A stretch of DNA of 64,000 nucleotides, taken from assembly GCA_946811695.1 (NCBI GenBank), contig OX328127.1, forward strand, positions 43,627,396 to 43,691,395, given 5' to 3'. This document shows, piece after piece, positions 1 through 12,004 of the stretch. The stretch is from Gonocerus acuteangulatus (lineage: Eukaryota; Arthropoda; Insecta; Hemiptera; Coreidae). The stretch's first letter is position 1; each line of letters begins with the position of its first letter. The notes under the pieces were generated by a model. It saw nothing but the letters and a program-made list of their open reading frames with translations, was not told the origin of the DNA and made no database searches. Both the position numbers and the translations under genes were made by a program.

Positions 1-409
1 TTATATTATTAGTAAATACCCTTCACCATTTTATCATAATACTCAACTATCTTCTATAACAGCACAAATTAAAAAAACAATTGTATATTTAACAATAATA
101 GTTATTTAAGTAACGTGTTTTTTTTTTCAGGTAAGTAAAACGCTACATTATGAAGTTATATAAGCCAGATTGCCGAGGGTGAGCGTTAATAACATTTTTA
201 TTCAAGGTGTTTTTGTTTTTTGTTAATATTCTTTCACAATGTTAATTCGATAGGAGAGGATATTATTGTATTGTACTGAATTCAGAAAAGATTTAACATT
301 TTGTTCCTTTTTTTACAACAATATGTAGGCCATCAGCGCTGATGAGTCCTTTTTCAAAACATAAGGAAAATAATAATACACTACTCTCTGAAACTACAAT
401 ATCAATGCC

Positions 410-412
<3 letters not shown>

Positions 413-475
<63 letters not shown>

Positions 476-483
476 TATATATT
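413..483. repeat. (TA)n microsatellite
   Basis: About 70 bases of nearly pure TA dinucleotides. No element termini were recognised on either side, so it is listed as a stand-alone microsatellite. Confidence 0.95.
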
Positions 484-1300
484 TGTGGATGCGTGCATAA
501 ATAATTACAACTATTGAAATATTTTTATGAGCCACAACATGTATAACATTAGGGTTATTCATATAGGTATGTATAACATTAAGGTTTCTTGGGGTGCTGA
601 TTTTATATCTGCTATTATTTATCATTTATCATGCTAGTTTACTTGAAAACGTACCCACATTTTTGAATTTACTAACGAAATATAATTTATTGTATTTTCC
701 TTTAATATACTATCTAAGATGTTAAGATGCTGAAGTTCCTGTGAGTCGGACTTTTTTTATCCTTAGTTAATGAAATACTAAAATTATATCCCACGTGTTT
801 CTGACCATTAATTAAGTATATTTATTTTTTTGGATACATATGGCGCAGGTCAAAAAAATATTACTCCTATTTTTTATGTACTAATTTATTCTTGGCTTGC
901 CCTACATGTTCCGTGGCCTTCATGCCACTTCCTTAGGGGCCATTAAATCGTAAACATTTCAAACAAATTATTTAAAGATATTTTTCATTTTAGTTAATCC
1001 AATAAAATGACTCGTCATAAATATATTATTCACAGAGTAGCATTAAAACTCATATCCAAAAATCCTAATCTTAAATTTATTGTTAAAAAAAAAAGAAAAA
1101 AAAAGAAAGAAAAAAAAAAGAAAAAAAAAAAAAAAAAAAAAAAAAAGTGTGTCAGACATTACAAGCTGAGAATGATTTGTTAAGATGTTATGAAGAAACG
1201 CTATGATTACGGAGTTGATAGGAGTTTGCCTGTAAGGTGGCCTAGATTCACTGATGAGCGTCGGCCTTTGTAGAGCCACGCAGTCTGTAGTAGTCTATAA
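484..1300. other. Gene-free AT-rich stretch
   Basis: No supported gene. It contains a degraded family A head in reverse orientation near 720-762 (a reversed GTCGGACTTTTTTT preceded by GTTCCTGTGAG) and an A-rich tract at about 1083-1147. The open frames here are translations of low-complexity DNA. Confidence 0.6.
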
Positions 1301-1558
1301 GTGGCTAGGATGAATGTAGAGGAGCATGATATAGAATGCCATCCGGGGGCAGAGAGTGACAATGCTGCATACAGGCACCTGCCCACCCCCAGCAGCTGCC
1401 CTCACTTAGTCACGGAGCCGTCTCTCTCTCCCCCTGTTTTTTACCATGGTCAAGTGCCACCTACACAACCCTTCCCTCCCGGCCAGAATTTCATGGCCTG
1501 TTGCCCGCTTTATACGATACCCATCCTTCAAAACCCTTCCGTCGATTCAACAAACTAA
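1301..1558 (+). CDS. Possible small proline-rich coding exon
   Basis: An 85-codon open frame that is clearly more GC-rich than its surroundings. It encodes a proline-rich product with several P-x-P and PPx motifs (PTPSSCP, PPTQPFPP) and then a short CC-containing end. The overlapping +1 frame (1501-1713) carries a hydrophobic segment (about residues 22-44, CYVSLGLFTAFVF) that could be a membrane helix. One gene with a frameshift, or an exon spliced into another frame, is therefore conceivable. An in-frame stop lies just upstream, so the ATG at 1301 is the likely start. I do not recognise the family. It may equally be chance, and only transcript data would settle it. Confidence 0.25.
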   Translation: MARMNVEEHDIECHPGAESDNAAYRHLPTPSSCPHLVTEPSLSPPVFYHGQVPPTQPFPPGQNFMACCPLYTIPILQNPSVDSTN

Positions 1559-1837
1559 TTATCGGATGTTATGTGTCATTAGGGCTTTTTACTGCTTTTG
1601 TATTTAGATTAATGCTCTGTGTAATCCTGGACGGGGGCTTGAATAGGTCAGTTTCATATAAGGGAAGGGATAAGGTACATTCTTCGCCTATTGTGCCAAG
1701 TTCTATTCGCTGAATACTAGATGAATAAAGGTGATACTGCTAATTTTTGTCAAGTAAACTAAACATTCAACGTTTTACAACCACACATACACACACTTTT
1801 AACACATACATAAGACATTTATTCATAAAAGACACAT

Positions 1838-2027
1838 GGGCGTATATAAGGGGGGCTGCAGCCTCCCCGAAATCCGTAAAAATGTATCATAAAAAACTTT
1901 AAAATAAATTAAATAAGATCAATTAGTTCAGAAAAAAGTAATTTTGTTGGGGTGTAATAGCGTTTTAATTGGTTAACTATTCCAATTTCTAGATTGTTAG
2001 TACTCCATACTCCCCCAAGGTCCTGCA
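1838..2027 (+). mobile_element. G-rich-ended MITE, copy 1 (3'-truncated)
   Basis: Starts with GGGCGTATATAAGGGGGG then CTGCAGCC, and carries an internal block containing GTGTAATAGCGTTTTAATTGG. The same block and the same G-rich ends occur in the copies near 27.7 kb and 32.5 kb, the latter in reverse orientation. This copy stops in the C-rich end at about 2027, where a reversed SINE begins. The internal sequence has no coding capacity. Confidence 0.75.
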
Positions 2028-2076
2028 GCTTATTGGGCCAGTGCTCAACCACTGAGCTAACCTCGCCCCCTTTATT
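2028..2076 (-). mobile_element. tRNA-derived SINE fragment
   Basis: Read on the minus strand this has a tRNA-like 5' half with an A box of the form GGTTAGCTCAGTGG, then CCAATAAGCTGCAGGACC. The latter matches the SINE at 33.87-34.0 kb. The B-box half is missing, so it is a truncated copy abutting the G-rich MITE. Confidence 0.6.
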
Positions 2077-3385
2077 TTGAGAATATAGTTTAATGCAATT
2101 TTTACGGAGTTCACTGTCAAACTATCTCAATATCCGAAAATTGGTTGATAAATTTTAGCAGCTCTCGAAACGTGCAATTGAAAAAGTCAGTTTGTGAAGT
2201 CGTAAATGAAATTTTGAATTATATTTCAATTAATTATTAATTGTAAGGACAGTCTACCCCAAGCGAGAGTTAATTTTCAAATGTAAAGTCAAATCTTGTT
2301 TGAGATTCATACTCTGAGCCATACAAGATAGTAACATCGGTTGACATGGCATAAATATGTTGCTATTTCAGATATTAGATAAACCTAAATAATGATTGAT
2401 TTATAACTTGTGATAAATGATGTTAACCTGTCTATTTTATTTTCAACTTCTCAATGGGTTATTGGTAATAACTTGTAACTCTGGAATTAAGTTTGGTACA
2501 TATCTCAAATTTCTTGGCTAATAGAATAATCCTTTAATCAGCATGTGCATCATTCGATGGATAATGCCACTTATTCCAAAGCGTTAGTTGTAAATAACTC
2601 GGAATTTTTTATATTACAAAATTATATCTGTATATGTCCGTCATGCATTTGCTGTGTATCTATGCACATTTATTAGAAAAATACTAGATAAATGCAAAAT
2701 AGCCATAGATTGTTTGGCTAGTTTGTCATTATAATTAACAGCTCACTCAATTCTTAATTTTGTTGCTGGGAAACTCCATTCTCCTAATGGAACCATTTTC
2801 ATAACACATATTTATCCTTAGTGGTGCATAACGTATTGCGAGTTTTGCTGAAAGGACGCAAACATTACGGCCTTTATGAAGAAATGATTAATTATATTCT
2901 TAAGTAACACCCAACTCCAAATGGACCGATTTCCCTTATATTCACAACTTATTTCCTCATAATATTTTAAAACTTTTGATTGGTGCTATATTAACAATTT
3001 CGGTCAAAAAACAATATATACCAACAAAAAATTATAATATTCAGTGATATGAAACGAGGTTCTAGGTTAAATTCTTCCTGGTGAGTTCATTTTTCTAAAA
3101 AATGAAGATTGGAACTTAGAATTTTATTTTACGCTGCTAATTAAGTTACAGTAATGAGATATACATGATTGCAATAAATTTAAAGTATCTAGTGGTCATA
3201 TTGAAATAACTATAATGAAAAGGTCCGTGCCCGTAGCCATTATAACAAGAATTCGTCATCCTCCATATCCTCTATATTGTTCTATCTTGAGAATTTTGTC
3301 TAGTGCCTCTTATGGCAAGCAAATATACGGAAAAAGGAAATTAGATTCTGATTGTGTAATCCTTCCTCGAGAAGAGCAAACGGAG
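2077..3385. other. Gene-free AT-rich stretch
   Basis: Both strands were read. No gene, clear repeat or RNA structure could be supported. The sequence is AT-rich and unique within the window. Confidence 0.5.
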
Positions 3386-3389
3386 TAAA

Positions 3390-3780
3390 CAGTGTAAATA
3401 CAAAGGGGGGTGCGCCCCTTATTGCCATATGCTGATAACATGCGTGGCCCGCCGGCTGCGCCTAGCGTGGAAATGTGAGCCACGTGCTGCTATTCGGATG
3501 CTAAGCAGGAGTCAGCTGATCTCGCAGGTCTCTCTGACGTAAGGTGTTAGTCTCGGATAAGCAGGCGAGAAATTCACAGCAATTCCCCTCGTCCATATCG
3601 CCGCCCCCTCTGGTTCTTTGATTCCCTGTCGTTGAGCAGAACCGCTGAAACGACTCAGAGTACCGAGCCCCGAAACGATGTACAAAAAAAATGTTCACCC
3701 TCTTTATCCTCGGCTGTATAAAGACTATTAGTCTAAAAGAGAATGGAATCAAATTCCCTAAATAATTTTCAGCTCGGCGC
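3390..3780. other. GC-rich non-coding island
   Basis: A block much richer in GC than the flanks, including GGGGGGTGCGCCCC and GGCCCGCCGGCTGCGCC. The minus-strand open frame through it has no recognisable domain. It could be a regulatory or conserved non-coding segment, or an untranslated exon. This rests on composition only. Confidence 0.35.
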
Positions 3781-4124
3781 ATTTCCCTTTATCTAAAAGG
3801 AACAGGAGCTCTCGGATTTTCTAAGCATATTTATTGTTCCTTACGATTTAAATAAAACTGCCTGTCCGAGTAAATGATTCGGATTGAACTCCCAATCCTT
3901 ACATACATTGTACATTGTAGAATTGACAGCAGGCTGCATATCGGTCATTCGTTACTTAGACACTTTCATTTAATCACAAGATAGGACAGACCAATCTTTG
4001 CCATGTAAGCTGACTATTAAACACTCCTATATTAACTGTAAGGAACGAGACAGATTTAATTTAACAATCGACATGAACAAACTCTTGATAGCTGACAATC
4101 CTTACAAAAACTATGTTATAGTAT

Positions 4125-4316
4125 ATAGGATGCAACACAAGCCAAACACCTCCACTTTTTTTATTCATTTTATTCAACAGAACGTTTTCGAGGTCACAAC
4201 CTCATCCTCGCTGAGCTGTAGGACGACACTGAGGATGAGGTTGTAACCTCCAAAACGTTTTGTGGAATAAAAAGAAAAAAAAAAAGTGGAGGTGTTTGAC
4301 CTGTGTTGCATCCTAT
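4125..4316. mobile_element. Foldback MITE
   Basis: Two arms of about 85 bases (4125-4209 and 4231-4316) are near-perfect inverted copies of each other, separated by about 21 bases. The outer ends read ATAGGATGCAACACA and its complement, and the inner arms read CACAACCTCATCCTC and its complement. It has no coding capacity. Confidence 0.85.
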
Positions 4317-4559
4317 GCACTATGATGTGCCTTCACCAGCCAACAAACCACAATTGTGTAAACTCAGTTATCGCCAACCTCAAAGGTACAGATATTTACA
4401 AAAACGTTTAAAACACATCGGTCAATGTTTGAAGCCATTTATTACTTAACGTGAAGTGAATTAATAAAAATTATTGAATCCTCTTAAAATAATTTTACAT
4501 TAAAACGCGTTAAACATTTATTATACTTCACTTCTCTTATCGGTTTTTAAATTATTTTT

Positions 4560-5310
4560 AATTGGCTCAATTAACTGTTTATGGTTCTCTAAGTTAAAGA
4601 TTCCCAAAGTCCAAATCGCTCTACAGCGAGTTCTAAAAACAATAAAACCAAATATAATAGACTTATTCGGACTTTTTCGCTACATCCTAGTTAGTAAGAC
4701 ACGATATATAACCGAGTTTCGTTACAAAAGAAAATAACAGCCGCAACTAGAGGATTAATAATTCATCTCTGGAGGTCATTGGTTCCAACAAAATTGATGC
4801 ACCTGGGGTGGGCGGTTACTCCAGACCCCAATTACAAATTTGCTCTTCCCGGCCGTATTTGTTATTATATTGCAACGAAACTCGGTAAACGACGTAATTA
4901 TCTAAAGAGAGAAATTTATAGTAAAATGAACTAAATAAGTCCATCTGAAAGGAGGTTTCACTCGGAAATCAAATTACGAATTTGCTCATTCCGGTCGTAA
5001 TTTCTGTTGTGTTTTACCAAAACTCAGTGTGCGTCGTGGGTATCCAAAGAAAAAGAAGTTGGGATTTATCCCGTTCTATGTTCAAATTTAGGTAAGCTGC
5101 CCGGGCATTTCTTGTAACTTCTACCACTAGGAGCGCTGAGCATGGGCGCTGTATCCGGCTTCTCCTGCTCAATGACTTCACCTTATATAAAAGAGCAAAA
5201 CTATTAATGCTTTTTAAAACTTGTATTGGTTATTTTAAGCAAATCGTCCAACAATACAATTCTCTATGCCTTCCTTCTGAGGAATGTGCTTAGTTATGCA
5301 GACCCTTCGT
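4560..5310 (-). mobile_element. Degenerate family B element, reversed
   Basis: The family B head is recognisable in reverse at about 5277-5305 (GAGGAATGTGCTTAGTTATGCAG). Upstream of it, two or more diverged tandem units match the reverse complement of the family B body (GTCGTAATTTCTGTTG...TACCAAAACTC). Many differences indicate an old copy. The 3' hairpin was not found. Confidence 0.6.
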
Positions 5311-5884
5311 GGCGAACTATTCATTCACTTCAAGTTAAAAGAATTAAGGTAAAGCCTTTTTTTTTATCAATATCTCTGTGAACTATCCGGGCAAGCGAAT
5401 GTTATTTTAATTGCGTCCATTTTCTGTGGTACATTTTCTAGTTAACAGGAACTAACATCTAAGTCTTGAAATGTCTGCTAGACAATTTTAAGTTGGATAA
5501 AGTAATTGTGGGGCTGTGGACAAAGTAATTGCCACTGAGTTCGACCATTGACCTCTTGTCCTCTAGATTCCGACGTAAAAGTCCCGTACAGTCTGGTGCC
5601 GAATATAAAAAAGAAATAATTCCATCCCCTTTATCAACCCGTTTGCTAGCCGGCGTCCAAGGGGAAAATTGACCCTCGTTGGTAAAAAAATCCAATACTC
5701 TTTAAGTTGTGTTTATTTTTCAGACAAACAATACTACCCTTTCATGGTTCAGTATCGCCCCCTTTGTGTATGTCATGTCTTTGACCGAAAAAAAGGTCTA
5801 CCACGGATTGGAAATCATTGCAAATTTATAATACATGGATAGTTCATGCCATATTCTTGAAGAATGTATTTTCCTCCCATATTA
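5311..5884. other. Gene-free stretch
   Basis: No gene or repeat could be supported. The short minus-strand frame at 5459-5695 has no recognisable feature. Confidence 0.4.
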
Positions 5885-6060
5885 TCTTAGAATTTCGGCT
5901 GTTTGTCTCTCTGTCTGTCTATTGTTACTTCTGCAAATCCACACCGCTTGACCGATTTTGACCAAACTTGGCACACAGGTAGGTCTTGATCCGTGTGAGA
6001 GTGTCATAGGCAATGTCAACTAACTGCTCGGAGGTCCCGGGTTTGAATCTGTGTACACAG
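5885..6060. repeat. Helitron-type repeat unit, degraded
   Basis: Contains the unit GACCGATTTTGACCAAACTT followed by GGCACACAGGTAGGTCTTGATCC. This is the same unit that is repeated in the complete Helitron at 41.6-42.35 kb and inside the hAT element near 20.3-24.8 kb. The termini are not visible here. Confidence 0.6.
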
Positions 6061-6072
6061 TCTATGTACACA

Positions 6073-6150
6073 GATTTCTGACAATTAACACTTCTGTCAC
6101 TGTTTGGATACGTATCCAAACAGTGACTGAAGTGTTAATTGTCAGAAATC
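6073..6150. repeat. 78-bp palindrome without spacer
   Basis: The first 39 bases are the reverse complement of the last 39, with one mismatch pair. The centre is at TAC|GTA and the ends read GATTTCTGACAATTAACACT and its complement. It could be a tiny foldback element or an inverted duplication. Confidence 0.85.
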
Positions 6151-6295
6151 GTCACTTTTAAAAAATCAGATATTCATCTTTCGTTGCTCTGAACGAGTTA
6201 ACTCGTGTTTGTCTTGCAGAGCCCCAGACGCTCTGCACGCGTTAATTCATGTCCCTCTGTCGGTACCCCTGACGCTTCACACAAGTTTACTCGCC

Positions 6296-6415
6296 CAGTA
6301 TATATAAACACAAACAAATTTGAACCACCGCTATTTTTGTGATCCAGGGGTTGTGAAACGAGAACTTTTCTAGTCGGCACTTGCGGATTGTTTCTTGTGG
6401 ACACAAATGAACTGA
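6296..6415 (+). mobile_element. Family A 3'-end remnant
   Basis: A shortened TATATA tract is followed by AAATTTGAACCACCG, then TTTTCTAGTCGGCACTT and GGATTGTTTC. This is the order found just before the 3' hairpin of intact family A copies at 22.76 and 24.44 kb. The head and body are missing. Confidence 0.6.
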
Positions 6416-8150
6416 TTAATGATAAATAGATGCCAGATAATGGCTATAGGCGAAAAATCGGAATAGGAATGGAAAAATACCTTTCAGCAGCTGCTCAAAT
6501 AAGATTTTTATAAGATTTTGACTTCAGAATAAATATATTTACAAGTTACATGATCTAATCTTTTTCCTGTTCTAAAATATTTTTCGTGTTCGATAACCAT
6601 CTGGCTTTTGCTAGAAAAAGTATTGGGGGGGAGCGATTACCGGAAATATTTTAGTTTATAATTTAACAATTCATTTTATAAATATATTTTTTTTTTAATT
6701 TGAAAAAACCCTGTAAAACTTCGCAGTCCAGTGTATGGTTGCTCCCTTATCTAAACATTATCTTATGTCCGTTTATCTCGCCTATGTACACGCAGGATAA
6801 TCTGCCATTATTGATGAGTCTGTCACATCCTACCTCTGTTGGTTTTTCCTATTGACACAGCTCTGATATGATTCCTGTTTTCTGTTCAACTGATTAGGAA
6901 GTGTTTTACCTGTTGGCGTACTTTCTCTCAAAATTGATATTCGAGGCTTAGTATCAACCATATCAAAGGATTTTATTAAAACCGTGGGACTTTTAAGTTA
7001 ATTATTTTCTTTATTATTAAGAACTGTTTCGTTGAATTATATTTTTTATTTGTTATAGGTATATACCGCTTCTACATGGTATATACCGCTTCTACATGGT
7101 ATATACCGCTTGCATTGCATGTTTTCCGTTATTTTTCATTAGAGGGGGATGTAAAACTATCGTTTGGATTAGAAGTGTTTGTTTTCGATATCGTACATTT
7201 TTTTTTACATTGAATGTTTGAGTACAACATTTAAAGAAAAACACGGGGTCATAAGGATATATCATAGGCTGTTATTCCGTCGAGCTCTTTAATTATTTTT
7301 TTTTTTTTAGCCTTCTAAGCCCGGTGTCTTGTTTTTAATATATACTGACTAATTTTTTAACGGGTTTTGATTCTGCTGCCCTGATGGGCTGATCGCAACC
7401 GTCGAGGAACTCACGATAAATTAAATAAAACTTATATTTTTATCATATATTTTTATAAATCCATAATCGATAGATATTTTACTTACTGTTATATAATATG
7501 AGTAATGAGCGAATTTAAATACGTTTTTACAGACAAATTCATATTATGATTATAGCTTTAAAAATATAATTCACTTTCAATGCGATATCTTTGAGAACAC
7601 ATGTAAAATGTTCGTTTTGTTTTGTTAAGTTGATCATTTAGGCAAACTAAAATACATACATTTTGATTAAAGAGAAAGAGTAAGTATTAGAAGAAATTAT
7701 TCTATTAACAGTCATGAGCAGTTTTAGACGTTACGTTTTTAAATCTCTCAAAAACGTTAAATAAACGTATGGAAGTAAACTTTCGTGAGCCTAATAAATG
7801 TCCTATAAAAATTATTAAAGTATAAATTGAGAGTGAGGAGTCTGACCATTCCAAATCGCACGAGCGAAAATCATTTGATAGAAACTATGATATTGCAGGT
7901 TCTCTTAGTGATCGTTGGTAGTCGTAAGTGTTAATGTTGAAGTATGTGGGAAGAAATCGGAAAATATTGTGATAGAAGCCTGGAGTTCCATTATTCGGAA
8001 TGTAAGGCGAGAAGAACTCGTGCTTACGAGACTACGTATTACGTTGCACTTTGCAATGTTCTACTAACTATCAAACATATACTTACAAACTGCAGAGAAA
8101 GACATTGAAAAATATTGTCTTACCTAAAGAATTAAACAGGACAGTACACA
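6416..8150. other. Gene-free AT-rich stretch
   Basis: No gene could be supported on either strand. The only structure seen is the short 20-bp tandem repeat at 7059-7111, listed separately. Confidence 0.5.
7059..7111. repeat. 20-bp tandem repeat
   Basis: The unit ATATACCGCTTCTACATGGT occurs about 2.6 times in direct tandem. Each junction contains GGTATATACC, an internal palindrome. Confidence 0.9.
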
Positions 8151-8338
8151 TATCGTCCCTGCCATGTGAAACTATTGAAAAATGGTCTTATTCGATACTT
8201 TATTTAAGGCATTAAAGGCTATTCTATAAAGGGGTTAGAGTAATGACAATTCAATTCAATCAATTCAATTTAGAGTTCAGTCTTGAATCTAAAAACGGAA
8301 TTTTTCATATTCGATAGTTTGATATGGCAGGGACGATA
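8151..8338. mobile_element. MITE with TA-type ends
   Basis: Inverted ends TATCGTCCCTGCCAT and ATGGCAGGGACGATA extend about 35 bases inward as imperfect inverted repeats around a non-coding core of about 120 bases. A TA at each outer end would fit a Tc1/mariner-type target duplication. The family assignment is inference. Confidence 0.7.
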
Positions 8339-8869
8339 TTAATTTCATTCTAAAATATTTAAAAATGAAAAACAAGTTCCAAATTTTTTTATAAATCTTC
8401 CTTATATTTTTTTTAGGATTTTCCTTTATTATTAATATTTTATTTATTTTTTAAATTTCTTCGTTGTATTTTTTTTTCATAAATAACGATATATGTTATC
8501 TGATTAATTACCTTTTGCCCATTTGATTACCTAGTGTATAGCTTCTATATATTCTTATATTATTATTTAGTTTTGTCCACTCATAGACTTAAAGAGTAAA
8601 TCACCTTGTTGGGTACTCCCAATAAATAAATAAATATATGCTTTTTATGAACAGTAGACTCTCTTTAATTTAAGACTTAGAAATAGCGTCGTTATTTATG
8701 TGCACATGTGAATAATATTTTAACCTAAAGAGCCAGTTTCATTGCTCCATTATTAATTATATCTATGCTTGGATAAGTACCCAGTAAGTTTCTAGGGCTA
8801 TGATTCAGAATATGTGTCAATTTACGAGGGCGGAAAGTATGCCGAAGTGCCCCTCATATAAGGAGAAAC

Positions 8870-9345
8870 AGAGGGGGCCCTCCTTTACGGTGGAATAGTT
8901 TTAATAAGAGTGTAAGGGGGGGGGGAAGTACCGGGGGGGTTGGTATTCGGGAAAAGTGTTATGTGCGGTGGTAGGGGAGGGTAGTTGGCAGCCCTGGCAT
9001 TCTTCCCGCGCGCCGCATTGTACGTGCGCCATATTGAGGAGGCCTCCGGCCATCGAACTAGGGGGGGGGACGGCTGCGACATTTTTCTCCCTCAGGCCCA
9101 TACAGCTCCCTGATTAATGATGGGACTTAATTAAAAGTAAAATTAGACTAGGGAGCGAATTCCTTCTTCTGTAGGCCTACGAGGGAGTCATTTGTCGCCG
9201 AGAAGGAGCGGTAACGCGATGCAAGAAGGCGCGGGACGACAAATCGTGTTAATTTACAATCCGAGCTTTCGTGTCGCTCCCAATAGGATTGAGTAGCGTT
9301 ATAATAACGACTCGAGTAGGGAAGGGTGAAAGTTCAAACTAGCAG
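8870..9345. other. GC-rich non-coding island
   Basis: Rich in G runs and CpG (CCCGCGCGCCGC, GGAGGCCTCCGGCC), in strong contrast with the AT-rich flanks. The overlapping minus-strand frames are proline-rich because of the G runs and are not credible proteins. A regulatory element or promoter region is possible but not shown. Confidence 0.35.
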
Positions 9346-9655
9346 AAAGTTCAGCGCTTTTGAAATGCAATCAAGTACTTTTCAAAATCATTTGTAAGGA
9401 GCACATCTTGCAAATACTTCATCCTTAATCTTTCGTAGTATGTGGATAAATTCATTAAAAAATACCTCTATAAGTTTTTTTTTTTGTTATTACCACTTTA
9501 TTATACAACACCCTACATGTTCGTGGTCTCCATGCCACAACTTCAGACTACATTATAAGCTAAACAATGTTTCATATCCATTCAGTTATTTTCATATAAA
9601 ATGTTCTATATTTAATATATCATCAACTTTCTAAACTTTAGAATTAATATGTTTG

Positions 9656-9657
<2 letters not shown>

Positions 9658-9710
<53 letters not shown>
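9658..9710. repeat. (TA)n microsatellite
   Basis: About 50 bases of TA dinucleotides directly upstream of the SINE at 9722. Confidence 0.95.
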
Positions 9711-9714
<4 letters not shown>

Positions 9715-9721
9715 TCTTCTG

Positions 9722-9892
9722 GTGGCCTCCCGTGGTCTAGTGGCTAGCGCCACTAGTTGGATCCCCACTGGCGACAGGAATTTTCTCATCTCAGGGCTCG
9801 CTGAGATAATTCCTGGCTGCACCCTGGATGTCGGCACTAATGGCCAAGATTTGTCGAAGCGCCGTAAAAAAAAAAAAAATAAAATAAAAAAA
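9722..9892 (+). mobile_element. tRNA-derived SINE (family 1, internally deleted)
   Basis: The A box TGGTCTAGTGG is at 9733-9743. The anticodon arm and most of the B box are deleted compared with the copy at 21.6 kb. The rest matches: the GGCGACAGGAATTTTCTCATC body, the CTAATGGCCAAG...GCGCCGTAAAA tail and an A-rich end. An 11-base target duplication AAATTCTTCTG flanks it (9711-9721 and 9893-9903). The deletion in the pol III promoter suggests that it is inactive. Confidence 0.9.
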
Positions 9893-9920
9893 AAATTCTT
9901 CTGAATATGACCCAATATAT

Positions 9921-10185
9921 ATTTTCCACTTGTTCTTTTTTCTTTATTTGGCAGAGGGTCGATGAAGCAGAGCCTTTTGTTTTTGTTCAACTATTTTATT
10001 TAATCTATTTTGCCCGACACGTTTCGTGCCTTAATTCGCACCTCTTCAGGGGCTTTCCTATGAAAGAGGTGCGAATTAAGGCACGAAACATGTCGGGCAA
10101 AATAGATAAAATAAAATAGTTGAACAAAAACAAAAGGTGTTCTGCTTCAACGACCCTCTGCCAAATAAAGAAAAAAGAACAAGTG

Positions 10186-10189
<4 letters not shown>
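9921..10189. mobile_element. Foldback MITE
   Basis: Two 126-base arms (9921-10046 and 10064-10189) are near-identical inverted copies around a 17-base loop. The arms contain CCCGACACGTTTCGTGCC and its complement. (TA)n lies directly against the right end. The arms produce long but spurious open frames on both strands. Confidence 0.9.

Positions 10190-10243
<54 letters not shown>
10190..10243. repeat. (TA)n microsatellite
   Basis: Pure TA dinucleotides directly abutting the foldback MITE. Confidence 0.95.
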
Positions 10244-10246
<3 letters not shown>

Positions 10247-10483
10247 CGCCATGCATGTTTTGTCCGCTCGCAAGTCTTGTCATCATCTGTTTGAGAGTTT
10301 TTTCTTTTTTAGCAAAAATATGCTTTAGCGATGACTGAACTGAAAAAAAGTTACAAAAAAGTGTCCGCTGGCGTTCGCGCATTTACGAAAAAGAAGACTG
10401 TATGTTATACAGTAAAGTACATAGGTTTGTCGGGTGGCCTAAAGCATATTTATGTCCCTGAATTTGAGAAGAAGGCTCTAAAC

Positions 10484-10485
<2 letters not shown>

Positions 10486-10551
<66 letters not shown>
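10486..10551. repeat. Poly(T) tract of about 65 bases
   Basis: Uninterrupted T run. It may be the tail of a retroposed copy read in reverse, but no element body was recognised beside it. Confidence 0.9.
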
Positions 10552-10554
<3 letters not shown>

Positions 10555-12004
10555 TCTGAGCATTCGCAATCAAGACGATTTTCCATGTACAATTATTAGG
10601 TATACTTCCAATTGAAGGGGTCGGGGCAAAATAGTGCCAAGCAAAATTTTTAACTAAACGTAGCTCTAGCTGCTATATTGTGTATTAGGGTGGGCCGAAA
10701 AAACTCATTTTTTTATTTCGAAGTTGTAATAGTGAGGGAAAGTCGCGAATTATATAGAGAAATAAAGGGAAACAAAAATGATCAAAATCGGTTGATATCT
10801 TCCGTTCGCGCATACGCTTTGAAATTTTACAAAATATGAAAAATCTTCCTTTTTGCGACTATTTTTAAAATTTTTGAATTTGATGATTTCGTAACATAAT
10901 AGTTTTTAACGTCTTCGAATAGAGCCTCCTAAAAACATAAGAAACACATAAGAGAGCTTGGCCTTCAAAGAATCCTGAAGGCAACTGAGAACAATATTAA
11001 CCCTTTCGAGACTGTTGGCCACTTTAGTGACAGCTGCTTGCCGTGCCCCGGGGACTGTTGGCCACTTTAGTGACAGCGGTCTGTTACTCGCCGCTCTGTG
11101 GAAGAAAAATCTATATTTTTTGAAATACTGATCCGATCGAATTGTCGTTGGTCTCATTCGATTCAGAATAAACAGATTCCTGAGAAAAATATGTGCTCTA
11201 GTTGATCTTGGCACTAAGAATTAGGAATTTTGACCAGAAAGTATATGGATTAAATTATAGGTTTTATAGATTTCTTTGTGGTTTTTGGAGTGCCTCTCAT
11301 TACACGACATGTGGTAGTTGGATGTTAAGACGGTGAAGAAATTACCTATTACTATTATTATTCGTTTAAACCTTTAGGAAATTGTTGTATAATCATGAAC
11401 TGATTTTCCGACTTGCAATTGATCTTATTCAATTTCTAATGGAAAAGTGCATTGCGCGGACATTCAAAAAAACATTAATTGAGAAATGTGATTAATGAAA
11501 TAAAAATTTAAAGAAAACCCAACAAACTTTTTTTTTTTTTCTTTTTTTTCAACATTACGCGAAATACTTAAAATATCAATAATATTATTTTTAATGAATG
11601 AAATCAATACATCCTGGTCCTAGATGAATTGCTGCCATCTTAAGCTGCGATAAGTTCTTTACACTAAGCTTGATGGAAGTATTTTATTGTATGTGGCAGG
11701 TTTTCGCTTCATTAATTGTTTTAAATCTACTACTATAAAGTAGTTCGTCTTTATGAAGACATAAAACCACCTATGTGTTAGCTCAAAATTATGTTATAGG
11801 AAAACTGAAAAAATTACAACAGTAAAGAAATTATAATAAATGCCCAGAGAGACGAGACAGGCGTGTGTCGCGATGCGTCGGGCTGGCAGCGTCCAGACGG
11901 GCGCCGCGGACTCAAGTCCAGTCCTTGCAATCCTCTTTCAGTCAGTCTTGCGTTTGCATCTAATTAGAGTGGTAATTTAGTGTTGAGTTAAGTGAAATTG
12001 TGTT

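Noticed and set aside
10005..10382. Long minus-strand open frame over the foldback and TA repeat
   Set aside because: Most of it is alternating Tyr-Ile from (TA)n, and the remainder is the inverted arm of the foldback. The same peptide pieces occur in other frames.
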